DNA of 6,680 nucleotides from Streptomyces katrae (lineage in GTDB: Bacteria > Actinomycetota > Actinomycetes > Streptomycetales > Streptomycetaceae), in NCBI RefSeq assembly GCF_000966975.1, contig NZ_JZWV01001087.1, forward strand, positions 1 to 6,680, given 5' to 3'. The notes beneath the pieces are model-generated. The model searched no databases. It worked only from the letters and a program-made list of their open reading frames with translations, and was not told the origin of the DNA. The translations under genes were made by a program, and so were the position numbers. This document shows, one piece after another, positions 1-5,837 of this stretch; the stretch's first letter is position 1; the number at the start of each line of letters is the position of its first letter.

Positions 1-16
1 TGTGTATAAGAGACAG
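1..16 (+). other. Residual Nextera/Tn5 mosaic-end adapter (synthetic)
   Basis: The first 16 bases, TGTGTATAAGAGACAG, are identical to the last 16 bases of the 19-base Tn5 mosaic end used in Nextera library adapters. Base composition changes abruptly at base 17, where G/C-rich coding sequence begins. This is sequencing-library DNA left on a contig end and should be masked. The minus-strand gene that reads toward this edge has its last genuine codon at 17-19. Confidence 0.95.
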
Positions 17-700
17 GTCGTACACCCTGTGGCGCCGCCCCCCGACGGCCAGTGCGCCGGTGTCCTGCGGCTGGACCCCGACCAGCTGCTGCGGGGCGGA
101 CAGCGGCTGCCGGGTGTACGTGGTGAAGCTCAACCACTGACCGCGCGCGTGCGGCAGCACCCCGCACGCCAGCATGACCCACCGGGCCACGTCGGCGGCC
201 TCCGCCTCCACCAGCACCACCTTCGGCGCGCCCGGCTCCTCCGCGACCCGGCGCACGTCGTCGAAGAACGCGGCGAGCCACGCCCCCCGGGCGGCGACGA
301 ACTCGGCCATGGCGGCCCGGTCGTACGGCCCGGGCGCGGGTATCCGGTCGAGCGCGGCCGGCGGCCCGTCCGCCGGGGTCCGCTCCTGCCAGTCCGCCGA
401 ACCCCAGGCGGTCACGGGCAGGGCACCCCGGGCCTCGGCGCCGGGAAGGTGGACGGCGTGCGCGTGGAACCCGGACCCGGTGCGCACCGCGCGGGCCAGC
501 AGCCGGCTGCCGTCCGGCAGCAGGCTCAGGCTCAGCGCCTCGGGGCGCCCCGGGCCCGGCGGCGGCTCGTACCCCAGGAGCGGCTCCGCCTCGCGCAGCA
601 GCGCTTCGGACACCCCGGGCGTCACCGCGGCGAACCCGGGCCCGCCCTCGTAGTGCAGCTGCGGGAGCCGTGGATGCCGTGGATGCCGTGGAAGGCTCAT
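17..700 (-). CDS. GTPase-associated protein 1-like protein (GAP1-N2 domain), 3' truncated by contig end
   Basis: Start ATG is the complement of 698-700. GGAGGGGG lies 4 bases upstream, a strong ribosome site. The frame is open for 228 codons to base 17, where adapter sequence begins, so the C-terminal part is missing. Recognisable segments are PQLHYEGG (residues 13-20), FAAVTPGVS (23-31), ALSLSLLPDGSRLLAR (55-70), GFHAHAVHLPGAE (77-89), AWGSADWQERTPADG (98-112), WLAAFFDDVR (141-150), VEAEAADVARWVMLACGVLP (164-183) and LSFTTYTRQP (190-199). I recognise this order as the N-terminal domain of actinobacterial GAP1-N2 proteins, which comparative genomics links to GTPase-centred predicted conflict systems; the biochemical role is not established. 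Any partner genes would lie beyond the window. An R-H-P tandem repeat (residues 5-12) sits between MSLP and the conserved LPQLHY. The family call is from memory of homologous motifs, not from a search. Confidence 0.75.
668..694. repeat. Three tandem 9-bp units in the 5' end of the GAP1-like gene
   Basis: CCGTGGATG occurs twice in a row (668-676, 677-685), followed by CCGTGGAAG (686-694) with one mismatch. The period is a multiple of three, so on the minus strand it adds RHP-RHP residues in frame just after MSLP. It looks like a replication-slippage expansion that the protein tolerates. Confidence 0.85.
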
Positions 701-1046
701 ATTTCCCCCTCCGTCCCGCCGGCACCGCGGACTGACGTACCGTCAGGGTCTTTTGCGGGACACCCGCTTCCCCGTACCGTCGTTCCCCGGACCCGTCCCA
801 GAACCGTTCCGCCTCCGGAGCGCACGGCATGCCCGGCCCCGTTCCCCGCCATGCCCCCGCGCCCCCCGTGCTGTGTGTGGGAGGTCATTCCACCAGATGC
901 GCGGGCCGTTCGGGAGTTCCGCCACCGGCGGCTTCCGTTCGCCCGCTGTACGGCCCGACGTCAGACAGGGATCTCCGTCCGGTACCCCGGGGCCGCTGTC
1001 CTTGGGGCGCCCGGCTCCCCCCTCCACCCCCAGAGGTCGTCACACC
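701..1046. other. 346-bp divergent intergenic region between the GAP1-like and phospholipase genes
   Basis: No convincing gene lies here. Open frames exist but have no ribosome site and give Pro/Arg-rich translations typical of GC-rich noncoding DNA. It must hold the promoters of both divergent genes. I can point only to the palindrome at 732-746, the SD of the minus-strand gene (about 705-712), and AGAGG (1032-1036) 10 bases before the phospholipase ATG. No good -35/-10 pair stands out for the plus strand. Confidence 0.6.
732..746. promoter_or_regulatory. Perfect 6-3-6 palindrome, TetR-family-like operator candidate
   Basis: CTGACG-TAC-CGTCAG is a perfect inverted repeat centred about 39 bp upstream of the GAP1-like start codon. 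TGACG-N3-CGTCA cores are typical of actinobacterial TetR-family operators. On the minus strand the core contains TACGTC, a possible -10 element, so a bound repressor could block that gene's promoter. No TetR gene lies in the window. The palindrome is directly visible; the regulator class is inferred. Confidence 0.45.
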
Positions 1047-3107
1047 ATGGCTGAACTGAACCGACGCAGGTTCCTCCAGATCGCCGGCGGCACCGCCGCC
1101 GCCGCGATGCTGAACGAGAGCATCGCCCGCGCCGCCTCCATACCGGCGCAGGGCAGCACCGGAACCATCCAGGACATCGAGCACATCGTCGTCCTCATGC
1201 AGGAGAACCGGTCCTTCGACCAGTACTTCGGCTCGATGAAGGGCGTCCGCGGCTTCGGGGACCCGCGCCCCGTGCTCCAGGACAACGGGAAGTCGGTCTT
1301 CTACCAGTCCAACGGGACGAAGGACATCCTCCCCTTCAACCCGCAGGTCAACGACCTGGGGATGCAGTTCGTCGAGGGTCTGAACCACGACTGGGCGGGC
1401 GGCCACCAGGCCTACAACAACGGCAAGTACGACAAGTGGGTGCCGGCCAAGACGGCCACCACCATGGCGTACATGACGCGGAACGACATCCCGTTCCACT
1501 ACGCCCTGGCCGACGCCTTCACCGTCTGCGACGCCTACCACTGCTCCTTCATCGGCGCCACCGACCCCAACCGCTACTACATGTGGACGGGCCACACGGG
1601 CAACGACGGCACCGGCGGCGGCCCCGTCCTCGGCAACCAGGAGGCGGGCTACGGCTGGAAGACCTACCCGGAGCGCCTGGAGGCGGCGGGGGTCTCCTGG
1701 AAGATCTACCAGGACATCGGCGACGGCCTGAACGCCGCAGGCGGCTGGGGCTGGATCAGCGACGCCTTCCGCGGGAACTACGGCGACAACTCCCTCCTGT
1801 ACTTCAACAGCTACCGCAATGCCCAGCCCGGCGACCCCCTGTACGAGAAGGCGCGTACGGGCACCAACGCCAAGGCGGGCGACGGCTACTTCGACCGGCT
1901 GCGCGCGGACGTGGTGAACGGCACCCTGCCGCAGGTCTCCTGGATCGCGGCGCCCGAGGCCTTCAGCGAGCACCCGAACTGGCCGGTCAACTTCGGTGCC
2001 TGGTACATCTCCCAGGTCCTGGACGCGCTGACCGCGAACCCGGCGGTGTGGGCGAAGACGGCGTTCTTCATCACCTACGACGAGAACGACGGCTTCTTCG
2101 ACCACGTCGTGCCCCCGTACCCGCCGGCCTCCTCCGCCTGGGGCCTGTCCACGGCGGACGTCACCCGCGACCTGTACGCCGGCGGCAACGGCTACACGGC
2201 CGGCCCCTACGGCCTGGGCCCGCGCGTCCCGATGATCGTGGTCTCCCCGTGGAGCAAGGGCGGCTACGTCTGCTCCGAGACCTTCGACCACACCTCGGTG
2301 ATCCGCTTCATGGAGAAGCGCTTCGGGGTGCAGGAGCCCAACATCTCGCCCTGGCGCCGAGCCGTCTGCGGCGACCTGACCTCGGCGTTCGACTTCACCC
2401 AGGCCGACGCGACCCCCGCGTCCCTGCCGTCCACCGCCGGCTACGTCCCGGCGGACCACAACGCGCACCCCTCCTACCACCCGGTCCCGCCGGCGACGGG
2501 CACCCTGCCCAGGCAGGAGGCCGGCTCCAAGCCGACCCGCGCCCTGGGCCACAGCCCGTACGTGGACGGCGCCCGCACCGTGTCCACCGGCAAGTTCACG
2601 CTGACCTTCTCCTCCGGCCCGAAGCTCGGCGCACACTTCCACAGCACCTCCGGCAACCGCACGGACGGCCCCTGGCCCTACACCGTCGAGGCGGGCAAGA
2701 CCCTCTCGGACACCTGGAGCACCAGCAGCTCCACCGGCAACAAGATCGACCTCACCGTGTGGGGCCCCAACGGTTTCCTGCGCACCTGGAAGGGCCCGGC
2801 GAAGAAGGCCGGCCCCGAGGTCACGGCCCGTCACGCGGACGCCACCGGCAACCTGACCCTGACCCTGACCAACGGCGGCACGACCGCGGTCAACCTCACG
2901 GTCACCAACGCCTACGGCGGTGCCGCCCAGACCTTCAAGGTCAACCCGGGCGCCACCGTCCCCTTCACCGTCGACCTGCGCGCCTCGGGCCGCTGGTACG
3001 ACGTGACGGTGGTCTCCGACGCGGACAGCACCTTCCTGCGCCGCTTCGCGGGCCACGTCGAGACGGGCGCCCCGGGCGTCTCGGACCCGGCGATCAAGAC
3101 CGTCTGA
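1047..3107 (+). CDS. Tat-exported phosphocholine-specific phospholipase C
   Basis: This 686-aa enzyme is predicted to hydrolyse phosphatidylcholine-type phospholipids outside the cell to diacylglycerol and phosphocholine. The N-terminus is a twin-arginine signal (NRRRFLQIAGG, residues 5-15) with a short hydrophobic stretch and a likely cleavage site near residues 29-31 (ARA-AS). The phosphoesterase/acid-phosphatase-like domain follows. It shows MQENRSFDQYFG (51-62, metal-ligand region), GLNHDW (111-116), SFIGATDPNRYYMWTG (167-182, nucleophile/active-site region) and TYDENDGFFDHVVPP (343-357, metal-binding region). Two beta-rich repeats at about 500-585 and 590-673 match the duplicated bacterial phospholipase C C-terminal domain. 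Length and domain order are normal for the family. I chose this ATG because the Tat motif follows at once and AGAGG lies 10 bases upstream; the same frame is open 98 codons further 5' but without homology. It is monocistronic here, and its end overlaps the convergent minus-strand gene. Phosphate or lipid scavenging is the likely role. Confidence 0.93.
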   Translation: MAELNRRRFLQIAGGTAAAAMLNESIARAASIPAQGSTGTIQDIEHIVVLMQENRSFDQYFGSMKGVRGFGDPRPVLQDNGKSVFYQSNGTKDILPFNPQVNDLGMQFVEGLNHDWAGGHQAYNNGKYDKWVPAKTATTMAYMTRNDIPFHYALADAFTVCDAYHCSFIGATDPNRYYMWTGHTGNDGTGGGPVLGNQEAGYGWKTYPERLEAAGVSWKIYQDIGDGLNAAGGWGWISDAFRGNYGDNSLLYFNSYRNAQPGDPLYEKARTGTNAKAGDGYFDRLRADVVNGTLPQVSWIAAPEAFSEHPNWPVNFGAWYISQVLDALTANPAVWAKTAFFITYDENDGFFDHVVPPYPPASSAWGLSTADVTRDLYAGGNGYTAGPYGLGPRVPMIVVSPWSKGGYVCSETFDHTSVIRFMEKRFGVQEPNISPWRRAVCGDLTSAFDFTQADATPASLPSTAGYVPADHNAHPSYHPVPPATGTLPRQEAGSKPTRALGHSPYVDGARTVSTGKFTLTFSSGPKLGAHFHSTSGNRTDGPWPYTVEAGKTLSDTWSTSSSTGNKIDLTVWGPNGFLRTWKGPAKKAGPEVTARHADATGNLTLTLTNGGTTAVNLTVTNAYGGAAQTFKVNPGATVPFTVDLRASGRWYDVTVVSDADSTFLRRFAGHVETGAPGVSDPAIKTV

Positions 3108-3762
3108 TCCGGTCGTCAGGGGTACGCAGCAGCCGCCGCTCCAGGACCGGCAGGTCCGCGGGGCGGTGGCCGCGCGCGTGCCGGAGCAGCCGGTCCCGTG
3201 CGGTGTCGGGGACGCGACGGCGCTTGGGGTGGCGGGTGGTGAACTCCTCGCTCGCGAAGAACCGCACGGCCCCCTCCAGCCCGGCCCGGTCCGTCTCCCG
3301 CACCGCCCAGGCCAGTTCCTCCGTGGGCAGCCCGGCCAGCAGCCGCGAGGGGCCCCGCTCGGCGAGCAGCCACGCCGCGTCGCGGGGCTCCTCCCGTACG
3401 GCACCCAGCCAGCCGAACACCAGGGCGGGCGGTACGCCACGGGGCAGGTCCGGGTCCTCGGCCCCGGCGGCGAGAGCCCCGGCGTACTCCCGCACCGCCG
3501 CGGGGGCGGCCGCCACCCACCGGGCGCGGTGCCGGGCCGGGATCCCCTCCGGGGAGAGGGGGTCGAGCAGCCGGTCCCGTTCCGGCGAGGGATGCGCACC
3601 GGTGTCGTCGCCGCACGAGCAGAACACGGGGTCCGGGCCGGCCAGTTCGTGGCCGAGCCGGACGACGGCCCGGTAGGCCCGGATCTCCTCGGGATCGCTG
3701 ATCTCGTAGGTCCTCGGGTGATGCGGGTGGCGTGCGCCGTCGGCGCGTGAGAAGGCACCCAT
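3094..3762 (-). CDS. Conserved-looking hypothetical protein, 222 aa, function unknown
   Basis: I do not recognise this family. The predicted product is soluble, has no signal peptide or membrane segment, and is mostly helical. An N-terminal stretch (ISDPEEIRAYRAVVRLGHEL, 21-40) leads to a Cys pair in VFCSCGDDTGAHP (46-58), then Ala/Leu-rich helices (80-170) and a basic tail (KRRRVP, 180-185; about 190-222). The CxC with the nearby HPHHP (11-15) could bind metal, but that is a guess. Start: ATG at 3762 has no good SD. A GTG at 3795, 11 codons upstream in frame, lies 6 bases after a TACGAT -10-like hexamer, so a leaderless GTG start giving 233 aa is a real alternative. The stop overlaps the convergent phospholipase gene by 14 bp. 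The upstream neighbour is the divergent hydrolase gene. Codon use fits a genuine gene. Confidence 0.75.
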   Translation of the reverse strand: MGAFSRADGARHPHHPRTYEISDPEEIRAYRAVVRLGHELAGPDPVFCSCGDDTGAHPSPERDRLLDPLSPEGIPARHRARWVAAAPAAVREYAGALAAGAEDPDLPRGVPPALVFGWLGAVREEPRDAAWLLAERGPSRLLAGLPTEELAWAVRETDRAGLEGAVRFFASEEFTTRHPKRRRVPDTARDRLLRHARGHRPADLPVLERRLLRTPDDRIRRS

Positions 3763-3801
3763 GACCAACGGTCCGGGGCGTGGATTCCGATGCACGGTGT
3801 G

Positions 3802-3807
3802 ATCGTA
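3802..3807 (-). promoter_or_regulatory. -10-like element TACGAT for the minus-strand hypothetical gene
   Basis: On the minus strand, TACGAT is 6 bases upstream of a GTG (3795-3793) and about 40 bases upstream of the ATG at 3762. It fits the actinobacterial -10 pattern TANNNT. No TTGAC-like -35 is found at 16-19 bp spacing, so the call is tentative. Confidence 0.3.
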
Positions 3808-3867
3808 GGCGCGGTGGGCAGAACGAACGGCGTCGGTTCCCGCATTCCCGTCACCGAGGGAGAACGC

Positions 3868-4623
3868 ATGGCCATCGCCCACCGCAGGATCGGCTCCGGC
3901 CCCGTCCGCGTCATCGTGCTGCACGACTGGTTCGGGACCTCCGCCAACTGGGGCTCCGTGCTCGACTACCTGGACCCCGAGGGGTTCTCGTACGCCTTCC
4001 TCGACTACCGCGGCTACGGCACGCGCCGCGACGTCCCCGGCCGCCACACCCTCCCCGAGATCGCCGACGACGTCCTCGAACTCGCCGACGAGCTCGGCTG
4101 GGACACCTTCTCCCTGCTCGGCCACTCCATGGGCGGCAAGGCCGCCCAGCAGGTCCTCGTCCGCGCACCCGAGCGGATCGAGAAGCTGATCGGCCTCTGC
4201 CCGGTCCCGGCCGCGCCCTACGAGATGGACGACGCCACCCACGCCCTCTTCTACGGCGCCGCCGAGGACCCGGACAAGCGCCGCACCATCCTCGACCTCG
4301 TCACCGGGCACCGCGCGAGCCGCCACTGGCTGGACCGGATGGTGGCCCACTCCCTGGCCGTCTCCCGCCCCGAGGCCTTCGCCGGCTACCTCGCCGACTG
4401 GCAGCCCCGCGACCTCTCCTCCGCCGTCAAGGGCAACACCGTGCCCGTGCTGGTCCTCGTGGGGGAGTACGACCTGGCCCTCACGGCCGATGTGATGCGC
4501 GCCACCTGGCAGGTCTGGTACCCGGACTGCGCGCTCGTCACGGTCCCCGGGGCCGGCCACTACCCGCCGCACGAGACCCCCGTGGCCTTCGTCACGGAGG
4601 TGGAGGCCTTCCTCCGCGGGTGA
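3868..4623 (+). CDS. Alpha/beta-fold hydrolase
   Basis: The product is 251 aa, a normal length for a single-domain alpha/beta hydrolase, and probably cytoplasmic since no signal peptide is seen. Key parts in order are VIVLHDWFGT (15-24, oxyanion-hole loop), LDYRGYG (45-51), the nucleophile elbow GHSMGG (85-90, Ser87), the acid-bearing strand VPVLVLVGEYD (192-202, Asp202) and GAGHYPPHE (228-236, His231). A helical cap region lies at about 115-185. This suggests an esterase or related C-O/C-C hydrolase; the substrate cannot be read from sequence. Start: ATG 3868 is preceded by GAGGGAG (3856-3862), a good ribosome site. The frame is open 26 codons further upstream to another ATG (3790), but that extension lacks an SD and is not family-like. 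It is divergent from the hypothetical gene and is followed after 17 bp by a strong hairpin, so it is probably a single-gene transcript. Confidence 0.9.
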   Translation: MAIAHRRIGSGPVRVIVLHDWFGTSANWGSVLDYLDPEGFSYAFLDYRGYGTRRDVPGRHTLPEIADDVLELADELGWDTFSLLGHSMGGKAAQQVLVRAPERIEKLIGLCPVPAAPYEMDDATHALFYGAAEDPDKRRTILDLVTGHRASRHWLDRMVAHSLAVSRPEAFAGYLADWQPRDLSSAVKGNTVPVLVLVGEYDLALTADVMRATWQVWYPDCALVTVPGAGHYPPHETPVAFVTEVEAFLRG

Positions 4624-4640
4624 CGCACGGCCCACGAACG

Positions 4641-4680
4641 CCCGTAGGGGGTACGAGGCGGACCTCGTACCCCCTACGGG
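4641..4680. terminator. Perfect 18-bp stem hairpin, likely bidirectional terminator
   Basis: The left arm (4641-4658, CCCGTAGGGGGTACGAGG) pairs perfectly with the right arm (4663-4680) around a CGGA loop. It starts 17 bp after the hydrolase stop codon and 8 bp beyond the 3' end of the tRNA gene on the other strand, so it sits where it could stop both converging transcripts. There is no T-run on either side, which is usual for high-GC actinobacterial terminators. Confidence 0.85.
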
Positions 4681-4688
4681 ACGGAAAG

Positions 4689-4761
4689 GGTGAGTGACGG
4701 GACTCGAACCCGCGGCCACCTGGACCACAACCAGGTGCTCTACCAACTGAGCTACACCCAC
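4689..4761 (-). tRNA. tRNA-His (anticodon GUG)
   Basis: The minus strand folds as a complete 73-nt cloverleaf. The acceptor stem is GTGGGTG/CACTCAC with one G-T pair, the D arm is GCTC/GAGC, and the anticodon stem is CCTGG/CCAGG around loop TTGTGGT. The anticodon GTG lies at 4728-4726. The T arm is GCGGG/CCCGT with TTCGAGT. The base at -1 (4762) is an encoded G and position 73 is C, the G-1:C73 pair that histidyl-tRNA synthetase recognises in bacteria. The 3' CCA is not encoded (CTT follows), so it is added after transcription. A strong hairpin follows. Confidence 0.97.
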
Positions 4762-4800
4762 CACGAAGGGCGGCGGACCACCCGTTCGTTGTGCAAGCAC

Positions 4801-4806
4801 AGCATA
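4801..4806 (-). promoter_or_regulatory. Possible -10 element (TATGCT) for tRNA-His
   Basis: On the minus strand TATGCT lies 40 bp upstream of the mature tRNA 5' end and is a fair match to TANNNT. No convincing -35 is found 16-19 bp further upstream. A small palindrome, TGTGC-AA-GCACA (4790-4801), lies between it and the tRNA. The tRNA could also be co-transcribed from the amidotransferase gene upstream. Confidence 0.3.
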
Positions 4807-4835
4807 GCCGATCAGATGGGTGGTTCCGCGACGGG

Positions 4836-5739
4836 TTATCCGGCGGCCCGGCTGCCGGCCAGGCTCGCGGCCAGCCGGGGCTCCGGCCAGGCTCGCGGCC
4901 AGCCGGGGGACCACGCCGTCCGCACGGCGCGCGGCGTGCTCCACGGCCGCCGCGGCCAGGGCACGCACCACCGGGTGCGGCCGGGTCCCGTCCCCGGCGA
5001 GCTCCGGCTGGAAGAGCGTGGCCAGGAAGAACGGGTGCCCGGGCAGCTCCGCCATCCGCACCTGCCCCTCCTCGTCGTGCCCCGACAGCCGCAGCCCGTG
5101 CGCGGTCAGCTCCGGCAGGTACCGCGGGGCCGGCCCGTAGTTGCAGTGGTAGCGCTCCATCGACCGCTCGGCCCCGAGCACGGACTCCGCGAGCGACCCC
5201 GGCTGCGCCCGGACGACCCCCTCGTGCCCGACGAGCGAGCAGGCCAGCGGGGCGATCAGCAGCCGGTCCGAGCCGGGGTCAGTCTCCGCGTGCGCGACGT
5301 CCGCCAGACCGCACACGGTACGGGCGTACTCCAGCAGGGCGTGCTGGAAGCCCCCGCAGGTGCCGAGGAAGGGGATCCCCTCCTCCCGCGCCACCCGGAT
5401 CGCGGCCAGCGCCCCCGCCTCGCTGGCGTACGGGCTGCCCGGCAGCACCCACACCGCGTCGAACCCGGCCAGCGTCCCCGCGGCGGCCTCCGCCGCGGCG
5501 TCCGCGGTCGGGATCCAGTAGGCGTCCAGGACCAGCCCCTCGCGCACGGCGAGCGCGTCGAGGAGGAGCGGGATCCGGGTGTGGGACTTCACGTGCGGGG
5601 AACGGTCGCCGACCAGGGCGATCCGGGCGACCGAACCGATGGGGGAGGACGGCGGGAGGACGTCCGGGAAGGAGGGGGAGGGGGAGAGCGTGGCGGACAC
5701 GGAGGCGGCGGGAGCCTGTGCGGTGGTCATGCGGATCAT
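4836..5739 (-). CDS. CTP synthase C-terminal-like glutamine amidotransferase, frameshifted at its 3' end by a tandem duplication
   Basis: This class I glutamine-amidotransferase-like protein resembles the family named 'CTP synthase C-terminal region-related (seleno)protein'. After a Pro/Ser-rich lead of about 36 residues come VARIALVGDRSPHVKSHTR (37-55), LDAYWIPTAD (71-80), the loop WVLPGSPYAS (97-106), the nucleophile elbow FLGTCGGFQHALLEYAR (124-140, Cys128), RYHCNYGP (196-203) and ATLFQPEL (240-247). Canonical enzymes have His-Pro-Glu where this has Gln244-Pro-Glu246, so ordinary glutaminase activity is doubtful. Start: ATG 5739 has GGGAGG 10 bases upstream; ATG 5730 with AGGA 8 bases upstream is equally possible. 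The expected end is the TAA at 4838-4836, reached only if one copy of the direct repeat at 4855-4908 is removed, giving about 291 aa. As the sequence stands, the frame shifts inside the repeat and stays open through the tRNA gene; its first stop is at 3094-3096. The divergent neighbour is a LysR-type regulator. Confidence 0.8.
4855..4908. repeat. 26-bp perfect direct repeat at 28-bp spacing (frame-breaking duplication)
   Basis: Bases 4855-4880 and 4883-4908 are identical over 26 bp and separated by CT. Each copy starts CCGGCCAGGC and ends CAGCCGGGG. The 28-bp offset is not a multiple of three. On the minus strand the first copy reads PRLAASLAG in the amidotransferase frame and the second reads the same bases as GREPGR in a different frame. 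Deleting one unit gives PRLAASLAGSRAAG followed by TAA. Short complementary arms (CCGGCTG at 4848-4854 and CAGCCGG at 4872-4878) could favour slippage. Confidence 0.95.
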
Positions 5740-5837
5740 CCTGCGCCCGCCTCCCACTTCAGCGCCAACGATTGTTCCTGCACCCTCGATAAGGAGCACT
5801 GATGGCCGGGCGGGCGCACCCCTGTGATCATGGGGCC
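5740..5837. promoter_or_regulatory. Divergent promoter region between amidotransferase and LysR-type genes
   Basis: This 98-bp gap must carry both promoters and, by family habit, the LysR binding site. I see AAGGAG at 5791-5796, 5 bases before an ATG at 5802 that would extend the LysR product by 12 residues. A TGATCA palindrome (5825-5830) lies just before the family-like start at 5838. No convincing T-N11-A inverted repeat or paired -35/-10 can be assigned by eye. Confidence 0.4.

Noticed and set aside
1..16. Natural Tn5/IS50 end
   Set aside because: Only the engineered mosaic-end core is present, exactly at a contig edge, with no transposase or IS50 sequence beside it. Adapter carry-over explains it better.
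900..945. PHO-box-like GTTC repeats (GTTCCGC at 916, GTTCGCC at 937) upstream of phospholipase C
   Set aside because: PhoP boxes need adjacent 11-bp units; these are 21 bp apart with a poor middle unit, so phosphate control cannot be claimed from sequence.
885..3947. Minus-strand open frame of about 1,000 codons opposite the phospholipase gene
   Set aside because: It is the mirror of a strongly coding plus-strand gene; its Val/Gly/Arg-rich translation shows no domain and no ribosome site.
4689..4761. tRNA-His as an attachment site for an integrated element
   Set aside because: No integrase, no second copy of the tRNA 3' end and no change in composition are visible on either side.
4855..4908. 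CRISPR or phage-type repeat
   Set aside because: Only two copies with a 2-bp gap, inside a coding gene; this is a simple tandem duplication.
4690..5802. Plus-strand open frame of 370 codons across tRNA-His and the amidotransferase gene
   Set aside because: It is antisense to both, and its Arg/Gly/Pro-rich translation has no recognisable domain.
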